From NCBI GenBank assembly GCA_903875455.1, contig CAIQWF010000090.1:1-33338 (forward strand): a stretch of DNA of 33,338 nucleotides, given 5' to 3'. Numbering within the stretch: the first letter of the stretch is position 1; each line of letters opens with the position of its first letter. Below the pieces are notes generated by a model. That model was not told the DNA's origin. It searched no databases and saw nothing but the letters and a program-made list of their open reading frames with translations. The translations under genes and the position numbers were made by a program. Shown here piece after piece: positions 9,693 through 17,025 of the stretch. Source of the stretch: an uncultured Pseudomonadota bacterium (GTDB lineage: Bacteria > Pseudomonadota > Gammaproteobacteria > Methylococcales > Methylomonadaceae).

Positions 9693-9745
9693 TTAATCGG
9701 GTAAAGTCTGATTCAGACAAATTTCCGCTTTATCTCTGCAAAACC

Positions 9746-10462
9746 ATGACCGAAAAATACAGCCGTCAAATTGTTTTAGATACCGAAACCACCGGCTTGA
9801 ATCCCAGAGAAGGTCATCGAATTATCGAAATCGGCTGTATTGAACTGATTAACCGCCGTTTTACCCGCAACCAGTTTCATGTCTATATCAACCCGCAACG
9901 TCTTGTTGATGCAGGGGCGATGGAAGTTCACGGTATAACTAACGAATTTTTAGCCGACAAACCGGTTTTTGCTGACATTGCTCGTGATTTCATTGAATTT
10001 ACCCGTGGTGCACAGCTTTTGATTCATAATGCGCCATTTGATGTGGGGTTTATCAATCACGAATATTCATTGCTGGGAAATATTGGAGTACTGGAAGATT
10101 ATTGTGCGATTTTTGACACCTTGGCTTTCGCACGTCAGAAACATCCAGGTCAGCGCAATAGCTTAGACGCACTCTGCAAACGCTATAACATCGACAACAG
10201 CCACCGAGAATTGCATGGCGCGTTGTTAGATGCGGAAATTCTGGCAGATGTTTATTTGCAGATGACCGGCGGGCAGGATTCTTTGTTGGGGGAAGATCAT
10301 AGTCCAGAAGCCAGCAGTGAAAGCCAGGACTTTAAGGCAATTGCCAGCAACCGGCCAGCATTAAAAATCATTTACAGTTCTGAAGAAGAGTTGGCCGAAC
10401 ATCAACAACGCTTGGCAGCGATTGATAAAGCCAGTAAAGGGCAGTGTTTATGGAGCGCCTAA
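9746..10462 (+). CDS. dnaQ: DNA polymerase III epsilon subunit (3'-5' proofreading exonuclease)
   Basis: Epsilon proofreads for the replicative polymerase and bridges the alpha subunit to the beta clamp. The 238-residue protein has all exonuclease motifs: Exo I LDTETTG (Asp12, Glu14), Exo II HNAPFDVGF, and Exo III with HGALLDAEI. After the nuclease domain, MTGGQDSLLG aligns with the E. coli clamp-binding site MTGGQTSMAF. A C-terminal alpha-binding tail follows. The usual neighbour rnhA is not here. No good ribosome-binding site precedes the ATG, which lies about 50 bases after a terminator. The last 15 bases overlap the 3' end of the convergent transporter gene. Confidence 0.95.
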   Translation: MTEKYSRQIVLDTETTGLNPREGHRIIEIGCIELINRRFTRNQFHVYINPQRLVDAGAMEVHGITNEFLADKPVFADIARDFIEFTRGAQLLIHNAPFDVGFINHEYSLLGNIGVLEDYCAIFDTLAFARQKHPGQRNSLDALCKRYNIDNSHRELHGALLDAEILADVYLQMTGGQDSLLGEDHSPEASSESQDFKAIASNRPALKIIYSSEEELAEHQQRLAAIDKASKGQCLWSA

Positions 10463-11854
10463 CTTAGTAGCAGCAAACCATTGTGTCAACATGCTTTGCA
10501 AAGCTTCAGCTTCAAACTGCTGATTATCCACTTTTAAATACGCCACTTTTTCCTCAAAATGCAATCGCGCTTCTTTCACACCTTTAATAGTCAATAATTG
10601 CCCCACAAAAGATTCGGCTTGATTTTCCTTAATTTCTAACGGAATCAGTAGATTATCTAAATAACGCGGCGGGTTCATAAATAGGGCCACCATTAACCAG
10701 CAGGTTGCGAGAATAGCGCAACTGAGAAAAACTACGCTGCTGCCAAAATCACCGTAAATCCAACCGCCAGCCAAACCACCGACAAATGAGCCCATGAATT
10801 GCGAACTGGAATAAATTCCGGTGGCAGTGCCGCGTAAGTCACTGGGGGCGGTTTTGGAAACCAGTGAGGGCATAGTTGCTTCCAGTAAATTAAAGCTGCA
10901 AAAAAACAGCCATAAAAAGCCGATTAAAAACGGTAATTGATTTGCGGTTAAACTTAAGCCAATTTCTGCAATCGCCAAAATCACGATTGCTCCTAAAAAT
11001 ACCCCACGCAACCGGCGTTTTTTTTCGGCCAAAATCATAAACGGAATAATACTCAGCATTGCCGCCAACAGAATGGGCAAATACACTTGCCAATGCTGGT
11101 CAGGCGCTAAACCAGCTTGTTTGATAAGTAACGGCACAATCACAAAACTGGCGGTTAAAATTAAATGCAGGGTAAAAATGCCGTAATTTAAACGCAATAG
11201 TTCAGGGTTTTTAAACACTTGTGAAAATTGGCTAGGTACCGCTTCTGCATCGCAATGGACAATGGATTTGACTGGATTGGGCACCACAAAAATCACCACT
11301 AAAATAGCCACCAATGCCAAAGCTGCCATACCCCAAAAAATTCCTGATACTCCGATATAACTGGCTATCAGCGGCCCCAAGGTAATCGCAATTCCAAAGG
11401 CTACAGCAATGCTGGCACCGATGGTGGCCATCGCTTTGGTGCGATGCACTTCCTGGGTTAAATCTGCGACCAAGGCGATAATAGTTGCCGCTATCGCGCC
11501 GCTGCCCTGTAAAGCTCTACCGATTAACAACAGATAAATATCATCAGCACTTGCAGCAATCACGCTACCGCAGGAAAAAACCAGCAAACCGAGAATAATA
11601 ATTTTCTTGCGTCCAACCCGGTCGGATAATAATCCTAATGGTAGTTGCAACAAGGCTTGGCTCAATCCATAAACACTAATCGCCAAACCAATTAATAACG
11701 GTGTTGCCCCTGGAATTTTTCCTGCGAATAGTGACAGCACCGGAAACATCATGAAAAGCCCCAGCATCCGCAGTGCGTAAATACTCGCCAGGGAAAAAGT
11801 GGCGCGTCTCTCCAGGCGGGTCATTGGGCTGGTAATATCCTGTAGCTGTGTCAC
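10448..11854 (-). CDS. YajR-like MFS transporter with C-terminal ferredoxin-like domain
   Basis: This is a 12-helix major facilitator superfamily transporter of the inner membrane. MFS motif A is clear (GLLSDRVGRKKII, between helices 2 and 3). After the last helix, about 75 residues form a soluble domain (IKGVKEARLHFEEKVAYLKV) matching the extra C-terminal domain of E. coli YajR; the substrate of that group is unsettled. I chose GTG at 11854 because AAGGAG lies 8 bases before it. An upstream GTG at 11863 overlaps that site. The ATG at 11824 (MTRLERRAT) remains an alternative. The gene is convergent with dnaQ and overlaps it by 15 bases. Confidence 0.88.
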   Translation of the reverse strand: MTQLQDITSPMTRLERRATFSLASIYALRMLGLFMMFPVLSLFAGKIPGATPLLIGLAISVYGLSQALLQLPLGLLSDRVGRKKIIILGLLVFSCGSVIAASADDIYLLLIGRALQGSGAIAATIIALVADLTQEVHRTKAMATIGASIAVAFGIAITLGPLIASYIGVSGIFWGMAALALVAILVVIFVVPNPVKSIVHCDAEAVPSQFSQVFKNPELLRLNYGIFTLHLILTASFVIVPLLIKQAGLAPDQHWQVYLPILLAAMLSIIPFMILAEKKRRLRGVFLGAIVILAIAEIGLSLTANQLPFLIGFLWLFFCSFNLLEATMPSLVSKTAPSDLRGTATGIYSSSQFMGSFVGGLAGGWIYGDFGSSVVFLSCAILATCWLMVALFMNPPRYLDNLLIPLEIKENQAESFVGQLLTIKGVKEARLHFEEKVAYLKVDNQQFEAEALQSMLTQWFAATKLGAP

Positions 11855-11962
11855 GCAAAACACTCCTTAATAACATAATAAACCGCATTTTAGCATAGCC
11901 ATGATTTGAACCAGTGCATGTTAAAGCGTTAAATTGGCTACCTTACTCAACAGATTGTGTCT

Positions 11963-11968
11963 TATAAT
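11963..11968 (+). promoter_or_regulatory. Putative -10 element upstream of mxaD
   Basis: A perfect TATAAT lies 41 bases before the mxaD start, in the divergent spacer between the MFS gene and mxaD. No convincing -35 hexamer is visible at 16-18 bases, so an activator may be needed or the match may be chance. Confidence 0.35.
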
Positions 11969-12009
11969 TATCGGTTAAATTTTTACGATTCCAATCAGAG
12001 GAAGTTACT

Positions 12010-12576
12010 ATGAAAAAAATTGCTTTGCTTATTCCTGTTGCGTTGTCTTTTTTTGCAGCAACCGCCAGTGCACATGGGCCTGTGCGTCAAAAACTGGAAA
12101 GAGATATTGAAGTCAATGCCCCTGCTGCAAAAGTTTGGGCTGTCATTAAAAATTATGACGATATGTCCTGGTTGCCTGGCGTTAAACATGTAACAGCTAA
12201 AGGCGGCAATGCCGCAGGTGCGACACGGGTTTTGACCTTGAAAGACGGCGGCACAATTAACGAAGAGTTGAAAAAATATGACGAAGCCAAAATGTCATAT
12301 TCATACCGCATCACTGAAATGAGCTCACATAAAGAAATCACCCATTCAGGACAAAATGAAAAAATTCCGGTTCTGCCTGTCACTGATTACGCTGCAACTA
12401 TCAGCGTTGAAGCCAAAGGTGATAAATCAAAAGTATCATGGAAAGCAGGTTTTTACCGTGCTTACATGAACAACAATCCACCTGAAGAAATGAACGAAGA
12501 TACAGCAAACAAAGCAGTTGGCGAGATTTTTAAAGCCGGCTTGGAAAACATCAAAGCTGTGGCTGAGAAAAAATAA
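12010..12576 (+). CDS. mxaD: MxaD-like SRPBCC periplasmic protein
   Basis: The 188-residue product has a signal peptide ending near ATASA-HG and an SRPBCC (START-like) domain, with RDIEVNAPAAKVWAVIKNYDD at the start, LPGVKHV, and a C-terminal helix (GEIFKAGLENIKAVAEKK). This matches MxaD of methylotrophs, a periplasmic protein reported to aid electron transfer from methanol dehydrogenase to its cytochrome c(L). It stands apart from any mxaF or xoxF gene in this window. Ribosome-binding site GAGGAAG precedes the ATG. The beta-propeller gene begins 9 bases after its stop, so the two are probably cotranscribed. A general polyketide-cyclase/START label is the alternative. Confidence 0.75.
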   Translation: MKKIALLIPVALSFFAATASAHGPVRQKLERDIEVNAPAAKVWAVIKNYDDMSWLPGVKHVTAKGGNAAGATRVLTLKDGGTINEELKKYDEAKMSYSYRITEMSSHKEITHSGQNEKIPVLPVTDYAATISVEAKGDKSKVSWKAGFYRAYMNNNPPEEMNEDTANKAVGEIFKAGLENIKAVAEKK

Positions 12577-12585
12577 GGTTTGCCT

Positions 12586-13545
12586 GTGTTCTCTAGGAAC
12601 TTTTCTGTTGTAGCGATGTTTATCGCTACAACGTTTGCCCCTTTCGACCTGTCTGCCCAGCCTTTTGCTTATATTAGCAATCAGTTAGGCGACAGCGTTT
12701 CTATTATTGATACCGCAACCGCAAAAGTGGTTGATACAGTTAAGGTTTCCGGAAAACCAGCAGGTGTGGCCATTTCTGCCGATGGCAAAAAAGTGTATGT
12801 CAGTACACCGGAAGCTCATGGTTTTGCGGTTATTGATACTGATAAACGGGTAGTGATTAAAACCGTTGCAGTCGGTAGCGGCTCATTAGGAATTGCCGCC
12901 AGTCCAGACGGAAAGCGGATTTACGTTGCCGATTGGTATAAAAATATTGTTGCTGTTATTGATGCGCATTCATTTGAAATCATTAAACAAATTTCGGTCG
13001 GAAAATCGCCTTCTGGATTGGTAGTTAGCCCGAATAATCATTGGTTGTATGTCGCTAATCGGCTTGATGATTCTGTTTCTGAAATTGATTTAAACGATTT
13101 CAGCATTAAAAACACCCGCAAAGTCGGCAAGCATCCATTTGGCATAACGATTGATAGCAAAGGCGAAAAAATTTATGTCGCCAATGTGCAAAGTGATGAT
13201 GTTACTGTGTTGGCTGCGGAAAATTTAAAACGGCTCGGCAATGTGAAAGTTGGTGCATTGCCTTATGCAGTCAGTTTGGCAGTTAAAGACAATCGGTTGT
13301 TTGTTACCAATCAGGATCATGGTTCTGTGTCGGTGATTGATACCAAAACCTTAAAGCAAGTGGCTGTGCTTGAAGTCGGTGATAAACCGGAAGGAATTGC
13401 AACCCATCCAGATGACAAGCATGTTTATGTGGCAAACTGGTTTGATAATAGCGTTTCCATCATTGATGGACAAAGCTTAAAAGTGATTGATACGATAAAA
13501 ACTGGTGCAGGCAGTCGGGCTTTTGGGCAGTTTATCAGCAAATAA
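12586..13545 (+). CDS. Exported YVTN-family beta-propeller protein
   Basis: The 319-residue product has a signal peptide (cleavage likely near DLSAQ-PFA) and about seven repeats of roughly 42 residues. The repeats carry the signature VYVANxxDxSVSxID, for example LYVANRLDDSVSEIDL and VYVANWFDNSVSIIDG, so a seven-bladed propeller is expected. Starts differ by source: I chose GTG at 12586 because TAAGG lies 7 bases before it, whereas TTG at 12580 is almost on top of that site. Such propellers are often found near PQQ-dependent alcohol dehydrogenase systems. Coupling to mxaD suggests a periplasmic role in methanol oxidation, but ligand and partner are unknown. Confidence 0.85.
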   Translation: MFSRNFSVVAMFIATTFAPFDLSAQPFAYISNQLGDSVSIIDTATAKVVDTVKVSGKPAGVAISADGKKVYVSTPEAHGFAVIDTDKRVVIKTVAVGSGSLGIAASPDGKRIYVADWYKNIVAVIDAHSFEIIKQISVGKSPSGLVVSPNNHWLYVANRLDDSVSEIDLNDFSIKNTRKVGKHPFGITIDSKGEKIYVANVQSDDVTVLAAENLKRLGNVKVGALPYAVSLAVKDNRLFVTNQDHGSVSVIDTKTLKQVAVLEVGDKPEGIATHPDDKHVYVANWFDNSVSIIDGQSLKVIDTIKTGAGSRAFGQFISK

Positions 13546-13613
13546 TAGTCTTGAATGAGCCAGGAAGCATTCAGCTTGTCTTTATGATTTATAAAATATT
13601 TAAGTGAAATAAC

Positions 13614-13904
13614 ATGGCAACAACAGTAGAAGAATTAACCGTAACCTACGAGGAAAACGGTGTTGAAACCGTTAAGGAACTGGATAAAAAAATCCTCACC
13701 AAAGGCGCGTGGGCAACGGTTATTTACCGCTATAAAGAATGGAATCGGAGCAAGGAAGAGTACAGCGAGGATAAATACACTATCCGCCGTTATCAAAAAC
13801 GCGACGGCGAATATCAGCAAAAATCAAAATTCAATATTTCCAGTGTAAAACAAGCGCAGGAAATTATTGAAGCTTTAGAAGGCTGGGTGAAAGAAGCATC
13901 CTAA
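13614..13904 (+). CDS. Small orphan protein of 96 residues
   Basis: I do not recognise this protein. It is hydrophilic and highly charged, has no signal peptide or membrane helix, and should be cytoplasmic. The middle alternates polar and aromatic residues as in a beta sheet (ATVIYRYKEWNRSKEEYSEDKYTIRRYQKRDGEY). It ends with a predicted helix (SVKQAQEIIEALEGWVKEAS). This sheet-then-helix layout is loosely like PC4-type single-stranded nucleic acid binders, but I would not name it so without a structure model. It begins 68 bases after the beta-propeller gene and is followed by a hairpin. Confidence 0.6.
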   Translation: MATTVEELTVTYEENGVETVKELDKKILTKGAWATVIYRYKEWNRSKEEYSEDKYTIRRYQKRDGEYQQKSKFNISSVKQAQEIIEALEGWVKEAS

Positions 13905-13911
13905 AGTTAAA

Positions 13912-13938
13912 CCTGACAGCTATTCCAACTCTGTCAGG
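13912..13938. terminator. Hairpin between convergent genes
   Basis: CCTGACAG (13912-13919) and CTGTCAGG (13931-13938) form a perfect 8-base stem between the 96-residue orphan and the minus-strand YcgN-like gene. T runs on both sides are weak (TTTAACTTT on the minus side), so termination strength is uncertain. Confidence 0.45.
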
Positions 13939-13963
13939 CATGATTGCCCCAAATCTGGCCAGG

Positions 13964-14407
13964 CTATAAAGGTTTTCCTAGCCAGTCAATGACATACTCA
14001 GTCAAATCATCATCGCCAATCTCGGATTCTTTTATTGCATAACTGCTAATGGAAATTCCGGCTTCTTTTACCGTTTCCTGTGTACCTGAGACTAATGGAT
14101 GCCACCACGGCAGTTTCCCGCCATCAACCAGAATCCGGTAGGCACAAGTGGCAGGCATCCAGGTATACTCCTTAAAATCATGCTGTTTTAGGTTGATACA
14201 TTCAGGTACTCGCGTACAACGATTGACATAATCAGTACAGCGGCAGCTGTCTAAGTCAATCAAATCACAAATTACGTTGGTAAAATGAATTTCTCCGGTA
14301 TCTTCATCTTCCAGTTTAATCAGGCAACATTTACCGCAACCATCGCATAATGACTCCCATTCCTCGTTTGTCATTTCCTCCAGTTTTTTTGTTTCCCAGA
14401 AATTCAT
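13964..14407 (-). CDS. YcgN-family cysteine cluster protein
   Basis: The 147-residue product matches the YcgN / UPF0260 family closely. It begins NFWETKKLEEMTNEEWESLCDGCGKCC and has further cysteines in VICDLIDLDSCRCTDYVNRC and MPATCAYRIL. The CxxCxxCC-type clusters suggest an Fe-S or zinc site (Fe-S binding is the usual annotation), and the function is unknown. I chose ATG at 14407, because the family N-terminus starts there. A reading from 14473 adds 22 non-conserved residues overlapping the upstream gene. It lies 50 bases after the lipoprotein gene on the same strand. Confidence 0.85.
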   Translation of the reverse strand: MNFWETKKLEEMTNEEWESLCDGCGKCCLIKLEDEDTGEIHFTNVICDLIDLDSCRCTDYVNRCTRVPECINLKQHDFKEYTWMPATCAYRILVDGGKLPWWHPLVSGTQETVKEAGISISSYAIKESEIGDDDLTEYVIDWLGKPL

Positions 14408-14457
14408 GTTAATTATTCCGTTGCGATAAGTTGTTGATGAGGGCTGAAAATTTTTTG

Positions 14458-15216
14458 TTAATGTGGTTGGCAATAATCCTGGGTAAGCAAAACCCGTTCA
14501 ATTTTATATTCGGTGTGCGGTGATAAAATAAATTCGCTGGCTCCGACCGGCGATTGCAAATTTCCCCAGTCGTAAGTATAGCCAAGTCCTGTCCACGGTA
14601 CGCCGCTGCTTTCACGAAAACTTTTATAATACAGACTTTTATAAAAAGCGGGGTAATCAGGAATATTTTTTACTTGCGGCTGCGAATCGCCGAGTTGCCA
14701 GTTACATTGAGTGTCATTGGTTTCAGGGTCAACACAAGGCCTGAACAAATCTTTTGGCGAGACCCACATTTCAATGAATACATCATATTTCCAGTTGGCG
14801 CTGAGTCCTAAATATTGCTTTAAACGCAGGTTCAACTGTTGTTGGTCTGTGTTGGGATGCTCAGTCAAATAGTTCTGGCAAAATTTTTGCACTTGTGGCG
14901 CAAGTGTTGCCCAGGTTACATGGTCCGGGTTGCCCGATGTAACATGATTGGTTTTATAAAAACGGTCAAAAACCGAGAGGTCTTTCCATATCGCGACCAA
15001 AATTTTGCTTTTATCCTGATTCCAGATTAGCGTAGGATTATTATCGGTAATTGCCAGCAGATTTGCGGAAATTTCATGTTTTTCAACGGTTGCCGCATCC
15101 AGTACTGCGGAACGATAGCTTTGCTCTGAAGTGTTTAATGGTGCTGTTATTTCAGAACAAGCAATTAAGCTGCTCATGCTAGAGCAGAGTAAAATCGGTA
15201 AATATAGTTTTTTCAT
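14458..15216 (-). CDS. Orphan lipoprotein
   Basis: I do not recognise a family. The 252-residue product has a lipoprotein signal with lipobox SLIAC (Cys20) followed by Ser, so export to the outer membrane is expected. The mature part includes NPTLIWNQDKSKILVAIWKD, an LGLSANWKYDVFIEMWVSP block, and four later cysteines, which could pair in the periplasm. Aromatic residues are frequent near the C-terminus (FYKSLYYKSF, GLGYTYDWGN). It precedes the YcgN-like gene. Its upstream spacer is shared with the divergent pterin dehydratase gene. Confidence 0.7.
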   Translation of the reverse strand: MKKLYLPILLCSSMSSLIACSEITAPLNTSEQSYRSAVLDAATVEKHEISANLLAITDNNPTLIWNQDKSKILVAIWKDLSVFDRFYKTNHVTSGNPDHVTWATLAPQVQKFCQNYLTEHPNTDQQQLNLRLKQYLGLSANWKYDVFIEMWVSPKDLFRPCVDPETNDTQCNWQLGDSQPQVKNIPDYPAFYKSLYYKSFRESSGVPWTGLGYTYDWGNLQSPVGASEFILSPHTEYKIERVLLTQDYCQPH

Positions 15217-15319
15217 TAAAGTATCCCAGCTGATTGCAACGGCCTATTTTACTTGTTTTATAAAGTGAGAGGGCGATTTTCTATGCGCTATTAATGCGGC
15301 ATCAAGATAAAAATCAGGG

Positions 15320-15346
15320 TAAAATGATAGGATAAATTGTTTATCC
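15320..15346 (+). promoter_or_regulatory. Candidate -10 element and palindromic operator before the pcd-fhc operon
   Basis: TAAAAT at 15320-15325 is a plausible -10 hexamer without a clear -35. Five bases later, GGATAAATTGTTTATCC (15330-15346) is a perfect inverted repeat of two 7-base arms around TTG. It would cover the likely transcription start, a usual place for a repressor operator, or form a hairpin at the 5' end of the message. The ribosome-binding site AAGAGG (15348-15353) follows immediately. Confidence 0.4.
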
Positions 15347-15361
15347 AAAGAGGCGCTTATT

Positions 15362-15739
15362 ATGCCGCATACAACAGAACAGGCTATGCCTGAAGCCGAA
15401 ATTGAACAACGATTGAAAGCTGAATTGCCACACTGGTATTACGAAAACGGCTGGATACGCCGTAAAATCAAGACCGGCGGCTGGAAGGCGACGCTGATGG
15501 TGGTGAATACCGTTGGACATTTGGCTGAAAAGGCTTGGCATCATCCCGATTTAACCGTGTCTTATGCGTTTGTGATTGTGAAACTGGTGACGCATTCTGC
15601 CAAAGGCGTGACGGAAAAAGATTTTGCTTTGGCGAAAAAAATTGAACAGGTCGTGATGTGGGATGCAGCCGAGGAATCAAACGGGGTGTTTGAAGGGACT
15701 CCAGACGACCCGCGCTTTAAATATATTAAAAAAGACTAA
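15362..15739 (+). CDS. Pterin-4a-carbinolamine dehydratase-like protein
   Basis: The 125-residue product carries the full PCD signature: Glu56, His60, His61, Pro62, Tyr68 and His78 (EKAWHHPDLTVSY then VTH). Classical PCD dehydrates 4a-hydroxytetrahydrobiopterin after aromatic amino acid hydroxylation. No hydroxylase gene is nearby. Instead the gene heads an operon with fhcBADC, 15 bases before fhcB, which points to a role in H4MPT or another reduced pterin. PCD-like genes have been noted in methylotroph pterin clusters, but the substrate here is inference. AAGAGG precedes the ATG by 8 bases. Confidence 0.85.
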   Translation: MPHTTEQAMPEAEIEQRLKAELPHWYYENGWIRRKIKTGGWKATLMVVNTVGHLAEKAWHHPDLTVSYAFVIVKLVTHSAKGVTEKDFALAKKIEQVVMWDAAEESNGVFEGTPDDPRFKYIKKD

Positions 15740-15754
15740 ACAAGAGGTTTCGTT

Positions 15755-17014
15755 GTGATTGAAATAACAGAAGTTCCGAGTCCTTTTTGCGGCATCGGCA
15801 CGGATGATTTGAGCATCCAGGTGGAAGGCTTAAGCCTGAAAGTCAGCGCAAATGGTTGTGCGGTGAATACGCCGGCTTTTGAACAGGCGATGACTGATTT
15901 GCAGCCGCGCATTAATGGCGAGGAAGTAAGTTTGTCGGAAGCGGTAAATCATGCGGCTGAATTGCTCAAAAATGCGAATCAACCGGTAATCGGTGGTTGT
16001 GCGACTGACGTAAATGGCATGAGAGCGTTGTTGGAGTTGGCCGATAAAAACGGCGCGGTAGTGGATAATGTAAACTTTGTCGGGGCACGGCGAAATTTTC
16101 TGGCGATGCAGGATTCTGGCTGGATGAATACCACTTTAGCGGAATTAAAAAACCGCTGCGATGTATTGTTAATTGTCGGCACGGATTTGGAAAGTTTTGC
16201 GCCGCGCTTTTTTGAACGTTATTTATGGAATCAAGAATCCATGTTCTTGGAAGACACCAGCGCCCGGCAGATTATTTATTTAGGCAAAGCTCCAAGCGGC
16301 GCAGCCTCAACATCACCAAACGGCAAAAAAGCTCAGGTTTTACCTTGTAGCAATGAAGATTTGCCACAAGTGGTAGCCGTATTACGCGCTTTAATTAAGG
16401 GAAAGATTATTGCCGCAACCGAAGTGGGGGGCATTGCGATTGCGGATTTACAAGCCATTGCAAATACGTTGAAAGCCGCACAATATGGCGTTATTACTTG
16501 GGCAGCGGGCGCGTTGGTTTACAGTCAAGCCGAATTAACCGTACAAACCATTTGCGAAATGGTGAAAGATATTAACGATAACGGCACACGCTGTTCTGGT
16601 TTTCCATTAGGCGGTAAAGAAGGCGACCAGACTGCGAACCAAGTCTGTGGCTGGACCACAGGTTATCCGGCACGGATGCGTTTTTCCAGTGGAATGCCGG
16701 AATATGATCCACATTTGTATGATAGCAATCTGATGTTAGCGAATGGCGAAGCGGATGTTTTGGTTTGGGTGCAAGCATTCAATGCAGCGATTGTGCCACC
16801 AAAAACCGATAAGCCAACGATTGTGTTAGGTCGTTCCGGTATGACGTTTGAGAAAGAGCCGGAAGTGTTTATTCCGATTGCCACACCGGGCATAGACCAT
16901 GCCGGTCATGCTTATCGCCTGGATAACGTGGTGGCGATTCGCCTGAAAAAACTCAGAGATTCCACCTTGCCCAGCACCGCAGAAGTGTTGTCGGCGATGA
17001 CACAAGCTTTATAA
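15755..17014 (+). CDS. fhcB: Formyltransferase/hydrolase complex subunit B
   Basis: FhcB corresponds to the molybdopterin subunit FwdB/FmdB of archaeal formylmethanofuran dehydrogenase, but in the bacterial complex it is not redox active. The 419-residue product shows this directly: at the N-terminus the archaeal iron-sulfur motif with three cysteines is reduced to SPFCGIGTDD (Cys12 alone, with Ser9 and Thr16 in the other two places). Other family blocks are NVNFVGARRNF, DLESFAPRFFERY and GQWxAG-like TWAAGALVY. The start is GTG at 15755, with AAGAGG upstream. fhcA follows after 11 bases. Confidence 0.93.
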   Translation: MIEITEVPSPFCGIGTDDLSIQVEGLSLKVSANGCAVNTPAFEQAMTDLQPRINGEEVSLSEAVNHAAELLKNANQPVIGGCATDVNGMRALLELADKNGAVVDNVNFVGARRNFLAMQDSGWMNTTLAELKNRCDVLLIVGTDLESFAPRFFERYLWNQESMFLEDTSARQIIYLGKAPSGAASTSPNGKKAQVLPCSNEDLPQVVAVLRALIKGKIIAATEVGGIAIADLQAIANTLKAAQYGVITWAAGALVYSQAELTVQTICEMVKDINDNGTRCSGFPLGGKEGDQTANQVCGWTTGYPARMRFSSGMPEYDPHLYDSNLMLANGEADVLVWVQAFNAAIVPPKTDKPTIVLGRSGMTFEKEPEVFIPIATPGIDHAGHAYRLDNVVAIRLKKLRDSTLPSTAEVLSAMTQAL

Positions 17015-17025
17015 AGGAACACGAT

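Noticed and set aside
12580-12585. TTG at 12580 as start of the beta-propeller gene
   Set aside because: It sits one base after the AAGG of the likely ribosome-binding site, whereas GTG at 12586 has correct spacing.
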